Assembly: GCA_964247055.1 (NCBI GenBank)
Contig: OZ176051.1
Coordinates: 5,952,001-6,016,000, forward strand
DNA length: 64,000 nucleotides
Direction of reading: 5' to 3'
Source of the DNA: Paragordius varius
Lineage: Eukaryota; Nematomorpha
A program made the position numbers and the translations under genes. Shown here piece after piece: positions 38,059 through 50,645 of the stretch (position 1 is its first letter; each line of letters opens with the position of its first letter). Below the pieces are notes generated by a model. That model saw only the letters and a program-made list of their open reading frames with translations, did no database searches and had not been told where the DNA came from.

Positions 38059-39500
38059 AATTTTCAGCAATCATTTATTTGATTTTTTTATGTTTCTTTC
38101 CATATACATATAGTATTTATCAATGAATCAAATGTTTCACATATACTTTCCAAAAAAATCCTTACTCTTGCAATTTAAATTTCCTCAATCCATACATGCA
38201 TACCATATTTTTTAAAATTATAAAAATGTGTAATTGGAAAATTTTACTTAGTTTAGCAGTGATTGTGTACAAAGGGTCATTTATAATAAACTTTGATAAT
38301 ATATATTAATTATAAGTTTGAGAGATTGAAATTTCGAAAAAAATATAATTAAAGCGACAATCATTTGCCAAAGATAGCGTGTATTGTTATTTTATTAAAT
38401 AAATAAACTTTTTCAAAATTTATTTTCCCTAAGTATTTTGTTGGATCGTCTTTGTATTATTTTAAATATTTCTTCTTTGTAACCCAAATTATTAAATGAT
38501 AATATTTATATATTTAATTAAAATTAAGTATAAAATAAAATATAATAGGTGTAAAAAATAAAGATTTCAACATTTACTACGTATTCGAAGTTTTAAATCT
38601 ATATAAATTTCCACAGAAAAAAGTATTAATTAATAGTTTTATATATAAATAGCTGTGCCTGTCACGCGTCGCGGTCGATCATATTATTAATAAACGATAA
38701 AATAACACGATTTTTTTTAGATCGCATAAAATTTAATTGTGGGACAGTACCCGTGTAAATTTTAAAATAGAAATGGACTTGAATTTTGTCTATAAACGGC
38801 ATTTCGCAAATCTTTTAATTCCACGTTTTTTATAAGGTTGCAATATAACATAGGGCACCCCTCCATTCATGGTTCAATTTGAAAAAATCGCTGAGAAATT
38901 GGCCCTTAAGGAGAATTAAACCAATTGTTTAAATAGTCTCATAATTTGGACAATATATCAATTTAGACTCACGATAATTTTAAATAATGGCGCATATAAT
39001 ATATATATCAGCGTTTGACCATAAATCGCTTACATGCCTGTAATGCCTCAACCATGATTGAATATCCCTATTGTCTCATATGTTTTCTAAAAAGTTGATT
39101 AACCATGTTATTTTTATATGCTGATGTATTTAACACAGGGTCGGGCACATTCTGCGTTTTTTTAAAAAAGAACTGGACTAATATTTTTCTTTGATACGAG
39201 AAATGCCTAACCATTGTAATACTCATATGGTCTCATAAATTTTTGGAAAATTTGCTTTCAAGCCATTGCAGTAATATATGCTGGCGATTTTACAGAAAGT
39301 GGACTCCAACCATGTGTTATCATAATTTACTTCAATTTTTGCATTTAAACAGGAATACTTGCAACGTTTATTTATATATATAAAAATACTAGTTTAAAAG
39401 AGGGTGGGGCTCAATTAAATTTTTGCCTAAGGCCATGTTATTTTTACATAGTGGAGCATTAACTTAATATACAGTTTGGAGTCTCTTTTTTCCTTTTTTT
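38059..39500. other. intergenic, nothing recognised
   Basis: A+T-rich sequence downstream of the ARF gene, with no supported ORF. Confidence 0.5.
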
Positions 39501-39658
39501 ATTAAAGGATAGGACTTAAATTTGTATCCGGACGTGTGAAGGTTTTAACACTCGCCTGCCCAGGGCTGACAGTGATGATGGAAAAAATGCGTAGTTTGGG
39601 GGTTCGAACTCTGGCATGCAGAGTTAGAGTCCGACGCCCTACTTACTATACCAGTCCT
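39500..39658 (-). repeat. tRNA-derived SINE, copy 1
   Basis: Read on the minus strand it starts GGACTGGTATAGTAAGTAGG, has an A-box-like TGGTATAGTAAGTAGGGC, then a perfect B box GAGTTCGAACCCC about 30 bp on. A non-tRNA body follows, containing ATCACTGTCAGC and GCAGGCGAGTGTTAAAA. A related copy lies on the plus strand near 48010. It does not fold as a full tRNA, so it is a SINE head and not a tRNA gene. Confidence 0.7.
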
Positions 39659-39815
39659 TAGCGGGTAAAAAAAAAACTCTGTACAAATGGAAATAGCTGG
39701 ATTTGTCATATTCATCGAAAATTGATTCCGCTTTATATGCGCATTTTACAGAGAAGAAGGCCCTAAGGTAATTGTAAAAGCGCTTAACTAAATTTTTTGT
39801 CCTTAGGGATATACA

Positions 39816-42800
39816 TAAAGTGACCAGATTTTTTGAAGAAAAAAGCGGGACAAATTTGAGAAAGGGGGGCATGGGGGTCCAACCAAAAATTTTTATACAA
39901 AAAATTTATTGTAATATTTATTTATTTACACAAATATATTATAAATATATATAAATATTTTATTTTTTGGTATATTTTTTTATTTGAGGGAATGCGTTTT
40001 AGCAGATTGTCATCCTTTTTTAAAATATAAGTCTTAACATTTGTCAAATTATATTTGACAGATAAAATGGCCTTTAAAGTTTCGACATGTAAATTTGATT
40101 TTTCCGATGTACACACCTGATTTAGTGTGGAAAAAACGTGCTCAGTAGCAGCGTTGGTTTTAGGTAAAGATAGTGCCAATTCCACAATTTTTTAAGTATT
40201 GTATACATAGTTTGTTTCAAAATGATGAAATATTTCTAACAATTTCTTTTCTACTGTATTTTTTGAAGTCCATAATTTAAGTTTGTCATTATTTTTATAT
40301 TTTTTAACTCTTCAGAAAAAAAATCATTTTCTGAAAGATTACTTTTTAGGAATTTTTGGGAGATACAGATGTAATCAAATGATTTTTGAACATCGCACCA
40401 ATTAAATTCTGGTTTTAATGTTATCCAATGAAAATGATCTTCATTGAATTGCACCGTCCAGTCTTCCAAATTACAGTTTGTTTAAAATATTTTTATATGG
40501 TACAGGATATATTGGCGATTTATTAAGCTTTGTTTTTCTAAATTAATTATAATATTTCGGATGGTTAATGGTATAAAATTATTTTCTAACCTTTCTTGAC
40601 ATTAGAATTTTAGGTTACCAACTTCATTGGCTACTTTGATTGCCAAAATTTTGTCACCTTCTACCATTTCAATAACTTTTTGAAAGAGAGAAGCTTGATT
40701 ATGTAGGAATAACTATATTTTTGAAGAATCACTTTCAAAAAACTTTTCGAAAGTTTTTGGACATTAGTCCTGTGATAAAAATAAGGATTTTAAAGGATCA
40801 TACATTTTTAAAATTCTTTCTTGCTGGCAGAAGAGCTAACCAACGAGTTATACAATATCCAAGCATTTTTTGATAATAAACTTCTGCATTTTCACAGAAT
40901 TCTCTTAAGCGTTTCAACGCGTACCGTGTATATATAAAAATAGGAATGTTTAACAACTACATTTTCCATATCTAGGGATATCAAATCAGCAGCTGTTTGA
41001 ATAGCGTTGTGTAATATATGTGCACACCCAGCACCAATAATGTTTTGATTAAGATTATCTGCTAATTTACGAAAAATATTTTTTGTTCCCCTCCTACCGA
41101 AGTTCGTATTGGTGTTGTCAGCGCAATATGCGATAATTTTGTTTTATAATTTTTTTTTGTTAGAATATTCATTATTAAAGTAAAAATTATGTCGGAATTT
41201 TCACCGAGAGAAATAGAACTAAAATTTTAATTTTTACTCCGGTTTCTGGATAAAAATATCTTATTAAAGTGGGAAATAATTTTTTCCATGTGTTTTGATG
41301 CAGCAGAGTATAGCGATAAGGAATTAATTTTCATCAAATCTTTTTGTTCAGAAAATGCATGTGGCGAAAGGACATTGCATACTATGACTTCAGCCTTTGT
41401 ACGGGCACATGTAAATTTTTTATTGAATAAGGTACAAATAATCTGTGAGGTACAATCCATAGATCTAAAATGATTGTGATTAACCGCGTGAAAATATAAA
41501 ACGCCTTCGGCTAGTGCCAAATTCTTTTCTCCTCCAAAAGCGGTTTTTCGATAAAAATCGCTCATTTTGTAAGATGATGATGCCACATCTAAACAATTTT
41601 TGTTTCTATGTTTTCATATGCTTTGCAATATCATGCTTGCCGCCATGTGCTAGGGTGAATTCCCCCTCGCATAAAGAACATTTAATAAATGATTCATTCT
41701 TCGTTTTTTTGATAAAAGGAATTTGATTAATTCATTGTTAAATTAATAAACCTTAATTTTCTGGAAATGTATAAGCTACCGATTTTTGGTAGCAATTTGT
41801 CTCTTTGATAAGATTGGCAGGTAATATAACTAAAATATTAGTATAAAAATATATTTTATTACCTTAATTTTCTGAAGTTATATAAGCTACCGATTTGTGG
41901 TATTAATTAGTCTTTTTGATAATGTTGGTAGTAAGAGTAGGAAGCAAGTGTATAACACATGATATAAATTTGAAAAAATAATAAAAAATTGTTGTTGTTG
42001 TTGTTGAGCTTGTAGTCGGTTATCGACCATTAGCGATTTTGTAGGAAAACTTCCTCCATTCGGTTCTGTCGTGAGCTTTTTGAGATAGTTTTTGCAGTGA
42101 CAATTTGGAAAGTGAAAGGATTTCGTCCACCCAGCGAATACGTCTGCGGCCTCTTCCTCTCTTACCATTTACTTTTCCTAACATAATATCCTTTTCCAAA
42201 GAATTGCCCCGAATAATGTGTCCAAAGTAACCGAATTTTTGTTTTATTATTTTACCCCGAAGCGTTGTTTGTGCGTTAATTTTATTTACAATGTCGATAT
42301 TCTTTATTTTGTCCTTCCATGTTATACCAAGTATCTTTCTCCAGCAAAACATTTCAAACGCGTTTATTCTTTATTCGTCTTCACTTTTGATAGTCCAGCT
42401 TTCACACCCGTATAACATGATAGGAAAGATTAATGCATTTACTAGTCGGATTTTTGTTTTAAGGGTTATGTCATGAGATTTCCATAACTTGTAGTGTGAG
42501 GATAGAGCGCATTTGGCGATAGCTATGCGTCTTCTTATTTCTTGGGAACTGGAGCTTAAGTTGTTGATTATGCTTCCAAGGTATGTGTATTCGTTGACTA
42601 CTTGAATTGTTTCGCCATTAATCCGAAGCGAGTCATAGGAATGAGGGGAGTTGATATGTAAAATTTTAGTTTTGTTGAGGTTTAATGTAAGATTGTATTT
42701 TTTGCACACATTTATAAAAGTTCGGAGACTGTTTTCGAGGTTTGTTTGTGAATTTGCTAAGATAACCGTGTCGTCTGCGTAGTGGAGAGTCGTCAGAGTG

Positions 42801-45410
42801 TGACCCCCTACTTTTATTCCTGGCAGATTTAGATCCCTCATGATACATTCCAAATATATGTTGAACAACATGGGGGATAAAATGCAGCCTTGACGCAGAC
42901 CTATGTTCATTGGGCTCCAAGAGGTTGGGCCATGCGGGGTGTTAAGTGATAGGTAGGAGTTGGAGTATATGGATTTAATTAGTTTGATTAAGTGATCGGA
43001 AACTCCTATTTGTTTAAGGGCCTTCCAGAGAATGTCATGTTGAACGGTATCGAAGGCTTTAGAAAAATCCACGAAACATAGGCGTAGCTCATTTTGGAAT
43101 TCACAGTTTTTTTCCATTATCCATCTAATTTTGAGATCATGTCTCGGCATCCTCTTTTTTCTCTAAATACTGCCTGTGTCATTGATATTTCCGGTTTGAC
43201 ATATGGTTGTAGACGGTTTTGTATTATTTTTAGGAAAACCTTTGAGGTTTGATTGATCAATGCTATTGTACGGTAATTTTCACATAGTTTAGGATCGCCC
43301 TTTTTGAATATAGGGACCACTAGTGATTTGTTCCAGTCCGTCGGGAATGTCGCCTCGTTGAAAATTTTTTGAAATAACGAAAGAATTAATTTTATGGGAA
43401 TGTGTCTTTGTAACTCGGTAGGGATATCATTGAATCCTTCTGCTTTGCCGGTTGATGAATGCTTCAGGGCCCATTCAATTTCTTCTTTTAGTATAGGAGG
43501 GTCATAAGTTTGTTCAGAGTTCATGGCAGTTATATTTGATTGTTTTGAGAATAAATTTTGGATGTATTCTTCCCAGAGTTTAATTACTCCTTTTTTATCG
43601 GTTAGAAGTTTTCCGTTTGAATGAGACATAGGACCTTTGTATATTTGTTTTTTGCGCGGTTGAATGTCTTTAATAAAAGAGAAATAGTTGTGATTAAATT
43701 TAGCAGCTTGCTCGAGGTTAGCGCAGATTGTATTATAATGAGATTCTTTGTCAAATCTTATGCTTTTTTGTAGTTCATTATTAATATTTTTGTACTCAAG
43801 GGGAGTGTGCCCTTGGATTTTGCTACTCTTCTCTGTTCAATTAGGTCGATGCTTTGTTGTGATATGGTGAATTTTTTGTTTTTTGTTGTGGCGGGCGGTA
43901 TATATTCTTTAGCTGTTTCGATGGTAATTTTGTGAATAGTAGACCAAAGATTATCTGTGTTCAATGTTTCGTATTTTAGGGATTCAAATTTATTGTTAAG
44001 GATTGGAGTAAAATCGGCAGGTATAAGTTTGTAGTTCAATTTAGTTTTGGAAAAGTTTTTTTGCGGCTGAGGAAGTTGTTTTATTTTGATCTTGGCCATT
44101 AATAGGTTATGATCTGAGTTGCAGTCTGCACTCGAGTAGCACCGGATGTTTTGAAATGAGCTTTTGTATTTTTGCATTCCTAATATGTAATCTATCTGAT
44201 TCCTGTGTTTACGACACGGTGAGGTCCAGGTGTAGAGCCGTCTCTTAGGTTGTTTGAAAAACGTGTTCGCTATAAAGAGATTGTTTTGTTGGCAAGAATC
44301 AATTAGCCTTTCACCACGGGGGTTTTCACTTTACCAAGGCCTTTTCCACCGGTGACCTTGTCTGTTTTATCGTTAGCTATGATAGCGTTAAAATCGCCGA
44401 TGATGAAAGTTATGTCTTTCTTGGATGTTTCACAGAGAGCCATTTGTAATTCATTATAGAACTTTTCACATTCGTCTTCGGGTGAAACACTCGTAGGGGC
44501 ATAGATTTGATATATTGTTATAGCCTGGGGTCTGGTGTTGATTCGTAGGGATATAATACGATCGGAGATAGGTCTATATATATCAGTATGTTTGGCAAGA
44601 TTATTCGATATTAAGAAACCGCATCCATTTCGTTTGAGTTCCCCATCAGAGTTATAAAACGAGTAATTGTCGTATATTTTGTGTGAGTTATGTTGCATAT
44701 GAGTCTCCGACAGCCCTAACACATGGATGTTTAAACGTTTCATTTCGCGAATTATTTTCCAATTTGTTATCTGAAGTCCCACGGGTATTCCAGGTGGCCA
44801 TATTTAATTCTAAATTACGGGAGCTTATTTTAGAATTATGGCTTTCCATGTAGGAATTTAGTTTAGTGGTGGTGTATTGAGATATAGGAATAAATAGAAA
44901 GAATCAGTATGATATGTCCACTGATGTTTAAGAATGGTTTTTATGGAATGAAATTGTCGATGAAAATTTTGGAGTTGTATGTTTTGTAGAAATAATTCAT
45001 GTGAGATTATAATTCTGAGTGATATAATTTCTTCCGGATAATAAAAGTGATAATAAATTGATGAAGATAATGAGATAAATTCTGTTTATCACCGAATGTG
45101 AACAAGATTTCCTATAAAATCAAAACGTACGCGCATCTCGGGAGTGAACATACCAAGTTCTTCTCCGCGCCTGTAGCCGATCATGAAAATGTAGATTTTA
45201 ATTAAATATAAAAAATTGTAATTTAAAATTAATATAGATTTTATAGATAACTAATGATAAAAAATTTAAACGAATAAAAAAAAAATTTTTAATAAAAAAT
45301 TTAAATGTATTAAAAAAAATTATTTTTATATAATCTTGAAAAAGCGGGACATTTCAAAAACGTAGCGGGACACGGGACAAAGTGTGAAAGCGGGACGTCC
45401 GGTCACCTTA
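39816..45410 (-). mobile_element. hAT-superfamily DNA transposon, copy 2, split by a LINE
   Basis: It has the same terminal repeats as the copy at 11481 (TAAAGTGACCAGA; right end GGTCACCTTA). Flanking 8-mers GATATACA (39808-39815) and GATACACA (45411-45418) differ at one site. The minus-strand transposase pieces follow the same order: CSLCEGEF zinc finger near 41690, MDCTSQII and CARTKAE near 41460-41390, WTVQFNEDHFHW near 40450, NAATEHVFSTLNQVC near 40140. The frame is broken several times. An RTE-type LINE interrupts it at about 41992-45190. Without the insert it is about 2.4 kb, like copy 1. Confidence 0.92.
41992..45190 (-). mobile_element. RTE-clade non-LTR retrotransposon (LINE) nested in hAT copy 2
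   Basis: Minus-strand element of about 3.2 kb, the usual RTE length. The endonuclease begins near 44803 with MATWNTRG and continues LGLSETHM, IGDFNAI, KRRLYTWTSP and RNQIDYIL. The reverse transcriptase follows with FRTIALINQTSK-like sequence (43260 region), FVDFSKAFDTV, GLRQGCILSP and HYADDTVIL (about 42800). The C-terminal tail is GKRGRGRRRIRWVDEI, then WRKF near the stop at 42020. The 3' end is a (CAA)5 repeat at 41992-42006. ATAAAAAATTG on both sides (41981-41991, 45208-45218) looks like a target duplication. The ORF changes frame about four times, so this copy is inactive but nearly full length. Confidence 0.88.
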
Positions 45411-45859
45411 GATACACACCATAATTGATATAACAATCATAAATGAAATTTTACTTCTAAGCTTTATTATTTTATATGGTATCTTATTTAACAAGCTGGC
45501 CCTGCCCAGAGGGTAATCAAAAAAGCGCTGGAAGGAAGTTTTATCAATACTGGGTAGTGGAACGCTTATAGAATTTATATGGTTTTGTCGAAAATTAACT
45601 TCAATGTCACACTATTTAGCCATGGTAACGCATTTCGGCTAGTTAAAAAAGAGTGGGCTAAAAGTTTTGCTTTTATTCTTGGAATGACTAAAACTATTTT
45701 TGTTTCTTATTCTGCCATAACTTGAGTAAAATTGATAAATTTATTGTGTCGCATTTGTATAAAATTTAATTTAGAATGGACCTGCACGTTTTGCGGAAAA
45801 TTACTGACACGATTGAGGGCTTTTTTAAAAAAAATCATATCTTCACAAGCATAATAGAG

Positions 45860-47770
45860 CAGATGTACTCAAACCGCGGCCCGCGGGCAGCATGGGGCCC
45901 TAAGAGTGCTTTTTCCCTATGACCATAATTTTAATTATTTTTTTATTGATTAATTTTAAAATGCACATAAACGAATATTTGCTTATTTTAACACTTGGAT
46001 ACAATACATTCATTTTAGTCCATCGATTCAAATTTGGGTAATTGGATACCCCCAGGTCTGTTTAAAATTAAATTCTTTAAAAAATATGGAAGGAATCGTA
46101 AACATGGCAAAATTTTGCACTTATATAACATTAATAAACCGAAATATATAAAAAAATTTATAAAATACTTGATTTTACTTATTTTAAGCTAAAACCGAAA
46201 GGTAAAAATTTCGTCACCGTGACATGTGTGAAATGTTAAAATTAACTAATAATCCGCTTTTTCTATTTCTATCAATGTTTGTAATTTAAATAAAAAATTA
46301 ACTTTAATTTTACCCTTAAAATTAAATAAAGACGATATTTTGCAAAAATTTTGTAAAATTAAAATGGCGTCGAAGTAGTTTGAGAAACTTTTTTTCAAAA
46401 CAAAATTTTATTTAGATATTTTGGCATATTTATAAAATTTTTATTAGGATAGAAGCATGAATTTAAATTGGGACCGTTTCATTCAGTAGTTTTTTAAAAT
46501 TGCTAATTTAAATTTAGTCTGGGGTATTTAGATACCCCAATTTGAATCGAAATGTTAATATTAATTATTTCTCAAGATTTAATTTTGGTAATTTTTATTT
46601 GCCCAATTTAAAAATGTAGAAAAATTTCCCTACATTCAAATGATTTCAAAATTTTGGCGCACGTTGATTCTGTATTCTTTTTCTTCTCTATTTTGAAATT
46701 TTTATTGCATTCCTTTTTTGTATTTAAGCAAGCCTTTCACACTTGCATATACATATTCTTTACATTGCTATCCTGCATCATTTTATATAACTTATTCCCA
46801 TAAAATATTTTTCAAATCAACATCATTAAATTTCAACCTGTTTTTTTATAGCATATTTCAAATTATATTCCTATTTTTTAAAAAAAATTTACACAATATT
46901 TAAACATAAATTCAAAAGATGACATCTAATACTTAAAAACGTAAATTATCCGATGAAAATCGCTCCTTTAAAGATAATGGAAGAAAAATTCTTTGTCCTT
47001 TTAAATAAAAATGTTGTTACCTGCCTTTATGTAAGGACAGCATAGTTATAAAAAAATACAATATTGCAAGACATTTTACAATCCATCACCAGAAAATCAT
47101 GAGGAAAGAAACTAAAATATAAAAATAAGGAATAATACTAGAAAGAAAAATGTATTATGTCCATAGCTTTCTCCCAGATATTTTCCAACACTTAAAACAA
47201 TTCATGAAGAAAATATCGAATTTACCGCGGATATTAGTTTAATAATAGACAATCATAAAATATTTTTATCTAATGAGATGACAGATTTCAAGAATAAAGA
47301 AATATTAAAAATTGCTTTAAAACTCGTTGAAAATTCATGACTTATGGATATATCCATTATTAAGAAACTTAAGCATTTCGGTTTGATCAGGCGCATATCA
47401 TTGAAAAATTCGTAGATTTTTAAATCAACTTACACGTGTGAGACGGCATATTCATAAATGAAGTATGCCAAGAATACATACAGAAACTGCTAAACCGATG
47501 ATCATATGGACGACGTGCCTGTCATGCGGCAAAACCAAATTTGTTAATAATTATTGGTTAATATCAAAATAAATGTTATGATTATAATATTTTAATCTTT
47601 TAAACTAAATGGTACAAAACAAGTTTTTCGCTGGATTTAAATCCGATCCGCAAAAAATCATTGTGCTGATTTAGAGTATAAATATGTGCATATGTATCAA
47701 ATCGCTATGGAATATTTGCGATTATAAGGTTCATGGCCATCGAAAAAAAATATATTTTATTTGACCCGTG
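45860..47770 (+). mobile_element. BED-finger hAT transposon remnant, copy A
   Basis: The left end (TACTCAAACCGCGGCCCGCGG, then GGGGCCCTAAGAGTGC) matches the copy at 52879. Near 46920-47100 a degraded reading gives MTSN, then ENR.F, EKFFVLLNKNVVTC and a HF..HHQKIMRK-type end. This resembles the N-terminal BED-like zinc finger of GTF2IRD2/SCAND3-type hAT transposases. Downstream, GAGACGGCATATT and GACGACGTG blocks are shared with copy B. No intact ORF. The right end near 47750 is ragged. A TIR element interrupts it at about 46005-46565. Confidence 0.75.
46005..46565. mobile_element. small TIR element nested in BED-hAT copy A
   Basis: Absent from copy B at the matching place. The ends are inverted: CATCGATTCAAATTTGGGTA near 46020 and its inverse TACCCCAATTTGAATCGAAATG near 46532-46553. 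A TTAA occurs at each outer junction, which would fit a piggyBac-type insertion. The exact ends are unsure. Confidence 0.6.
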
Positions 47771-48009
47771 AGAGATATAAAAAACAAAAAAACAACATTT
47801 TATGAAAAAAATTATCCTAGTAAATGTATAAATTTATATCATTGACTTTAAAATATTATTTTTAAGATAATTTATTCAGAATTAAATATTTTCTGTATTT
47901 ACTAAATTCCCATAAAATATTAATATTTTAAATGTCTCAATTATATTGTACCGTTAAAATATTTTATGTAAAATAGGGGCCATTATTAACCCAGAGCTTA
48001 AAATTTAAG

Positions 48010-48190
48010 GATGGAAGCTAGATGATATAGTAGAAGGGTGCCAGACTCCTACACTGTGTGTGGAGCGCAAGAGTTCAAAAAGTGAAATTGCCCAATTTTT
48101 TCATCATTTCTATCAGCGGCCAGGCGAGTGTTAAAGTTTTTACAATACTGATACAATCTCAGTTATAAAAAGGGAAAGAAATTCTAAAAC
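48010..48190 (+). repeat. tRNA-derived SINE, copy 2
   Basis: A plus-strand relative of 39500-39658: GATATAGTAGAAGGGTGCCAGACTC (decayed A-box region), AGAGTTCAAAAA (decayed B box), TTTTTTCATCATTTCTATCAG, GCCAGGCGAGTGTTAAAG and an A-rich end. It has diverged more than copy 1. Confidence 0.65.
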
Positions 48191-49189
48191 TGTATATTTT
48201 ATTTTTGATAAAACTTAACAAAAATACCTAGTTTTGTACGTTACAGATATTTTATATTTATGATAGCACTCAAATCCACCCGAAAACTCCTGATTTTGAT
48301 AGAATGTATCAAATATTGGCTGTTATAATTTTAAAAAGTTATTGTAATTAATTTTATTTTTTAACTATACTACATTTTACAGCTAAAGAATCAAAAATAA
48401 AGCGGCTATGGCAGGATGATTTTTTACAATAAATATTTTTTTGCATATACGCCTAAAAAACTAAAAAAATGATTGTTTTAAGCATAATCATAATACTCTT
48501 TAAGTCATTATAAGTAATAAAAAACCCAAAAGGTAATAAAGAATCTAAATTTATCTCAAAAAGCGTATTTTTAGCTATTTTATAATATATTATAAAGGCA
48601 TTTGAATTTTTTAAATTTCATAACATATATTATACAAATTAATGTTTTTTTTTAAATTTAAATTAATGTACGAATTTGAGCTTTTCCGTTGTTTTAATAA
48701 ATAAATAAATATTATTCTTAGATAATTCCTAGGTAAAAAAATTAAAATTACCACTGGAATTCTGGATAAATTTCCTTACAAAAATATGCATTTTTGATTA
48801 ATAAAGGCAGTATTGATTAGTTTTTTTAGTTTATAATATTTCCAAACGATGTATTAGCAGGATCAACAACTATCAAACGATCAAATGCCATTTTTTTCAC
48901 CATTAGAAGTAGCGCAAATAATAAAATGGACTAATTCATAAATATCATAAATTTATAAGAACTGATAGCTCAATATATAGTTATGACCCTAGTAATTAAT
49001 AATCCATGATTTTAGGGGTGCAGTTTTACTTAAAGTGGTGAAAACTTAAACTAAGAGGATACCTTGTGTGCAGATATTTCAGAATTAAGAAGATTAAGGT
49101 TTAATTTTGAGAGACATACTGGACGATATTATGTAAAATTAAATAATTTATTTTGTAATAACATTAGGTAACAAGTTGTGACTTTTTTA

Positions 49190-49350
49190 AGTGCCAGTTT
49201 TGTAAATTTAGAATTTATTTTTCATTACAGTCCATAAATAATATATTGGAAAAAAAATGGTTTAACACCTAAAAAATTTTAATTAGGGTTTATCGAAAAT
49301 TTTTGGCCCCGATTTAAGACTAAAATCAAAATATTTCAAAATTACGTGTT
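49190..49350. repeat. dispersed repeat shared with 10288-10445
   Basis: See the 10288 entry: GTTTATCGA, TTTTTGGCCCCGATTTAAG and neighbouring blocks are shared in order. Family unknown. Confidence 0.5.
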
Positions 49351-49398
49351 ATACACGTTGGAGGAGGCTGCCTATGTATTGCAATATGCAGAATTTAT

Positions 49399-49606
49399 AT
49401 AATCCTTTATTTTATCAAAAATTTATTTTCTTTCCTTAAATGGGTATAAATATTTGGTAAAGAATGGAAAAAACTCTATGGTATTGACAATATCATATTC
49501 ACCAAAGTATAAGAATTACCATAGAGCTCTTGTTTTTTCCATTCTTCACCAAATTATACCCATATAACGAAAAAAATAAATTTTTGATAAAATAAAGGAT
49601 ACATGA
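49399..49606. mobile_element. palindromic MITE
   Basis: About 208 bp. The left arm ATCCTTTATTTTATCAAAAA, then TGGGTATAA, GAATGGAAAAAAC and TCTATGGTA pairs with the right arm read inversely. The whole could fold into one hairpin. No other copy was seen in the window. Confidence 0.75.
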
Positions 49607-50005
49607 CTGTAAACATCACTCCTCTGAATATCAGTCATATGCTCTTTTCTGATAGCCTTTCCTTTTTTTATATATCATAAAAAAAATTTAAACTGCTATC
49701 CATATACATTAATTATAAATGTTTATTTCACTTATAATTAATATTATTTGTGCGATTGATCTTACATTGATGTATTGCTGAGCTAGACGAATATTTCCTT
49801 AAATTTCTCAAATTAAGAGAAAAATGAGTCATTGATTAAATAAGAAAACGTGTATTGTTATTATTTAAAGCTAATAGAAGTAAAGAGGTGTTATACAATT
49901 TACAGGGATATTGTTACAAAATATACTCCAATTATAAATTAGATAACTATCTTAATAGACATAACAAATATATTGTAGCTTTATTATTATATGAAATATT
50001 TTATT

Positions 50006-50238
50006 TCATTTTTTTATTTTTGTAAAATTACACTGTCTATTACCAATGTTTCTATTGTGGATAATATTGTTCGCCCTTTTTATAATTGAGAATAAATCTT
50101 CCACGGAATCAAAGAATCTTTCAAAAAATATATGTGGTATTGTATAGGCTTTTAAAAATTTAGATCCCAAACAATTTCGCAAGCTAAAGTATTCCTTAAG
50201 ATCACGCGCATGGAGAGAGACGAGGTCGACCAATAGCT
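50006..50238 (-). CDS. orphan exon-like ORF, unknown product
   Basis: A minus-strand open stretch of about 77 codons. It is preceded by a good 3' splice site (TTTTTAATGTACAG then the ORF) and has ordinary, non-repetitive composition (VDLVSLHARDLKEYFSL, FFDSVEDLFSIIKR). It ends in a stop at 50006 after a basic tail. I do not recognise the family, and no upstream exon on this strand could be joined. It could be the last exon of a gene starting further right, or a chance ORF. Confidence 0.35.
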
Positions 50239-50474
50239 GTACATTAAAAACAGAATATTATTTTCAGGATAAATACAAAGATGTTAAGGTTAATTTTTAA
50301 AACTTTCTTTTAAGTAGTATACAAAAAAATTTATGCATATATATTGCTATTTTATGTTTCTGTTCCTATTTTGAGTACAAAGCATAGTATTTTTGCCTCA
50401 GGTAACAAATACACAGTAATATGATTTAATATTATAAGATTTCGGGGTGTCTTTAATTATACATCAGAATACTA

Positions 50475-50645
50475 CAGTATGAAATATAATGGCTACTTAT
50501 TTCACACCATAGTTGGGCTTGCACAGAAGTGTATGGAATAAGGAAATAAAAAAATTGTTTATTCAACGTTTTGTTGTTTTTTCCATACACTACTGTGTTG
50601 CAAGTCCATCTATAGTGCGAAATAAGCAACCATTAAATGCACATT
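50475..50645. mobile_element. palindromic MITE, copy 2
   Basis: Same family as 16408 and 52437. It starts CAGTATG after TA, with arms sharing TTATTTCACACCATAGTTGGG, AGTGTATGGA and CAACCATTAAATGCA. The right end has decayed. Confidence 0.75.

Noticed and set aside
39555-39658. tRNA-like A and B boxes considered as a tRNA gene
   Set aside because: No closing acceptor stem or foldable anticodon arm, and a second copy carries the same non-tRNA body; a SINE explains it better.
42666-42920. 84-codon minus-strand ORF
   Set aside because: Out-of-frame reading of the LINE reverse transcriptase.
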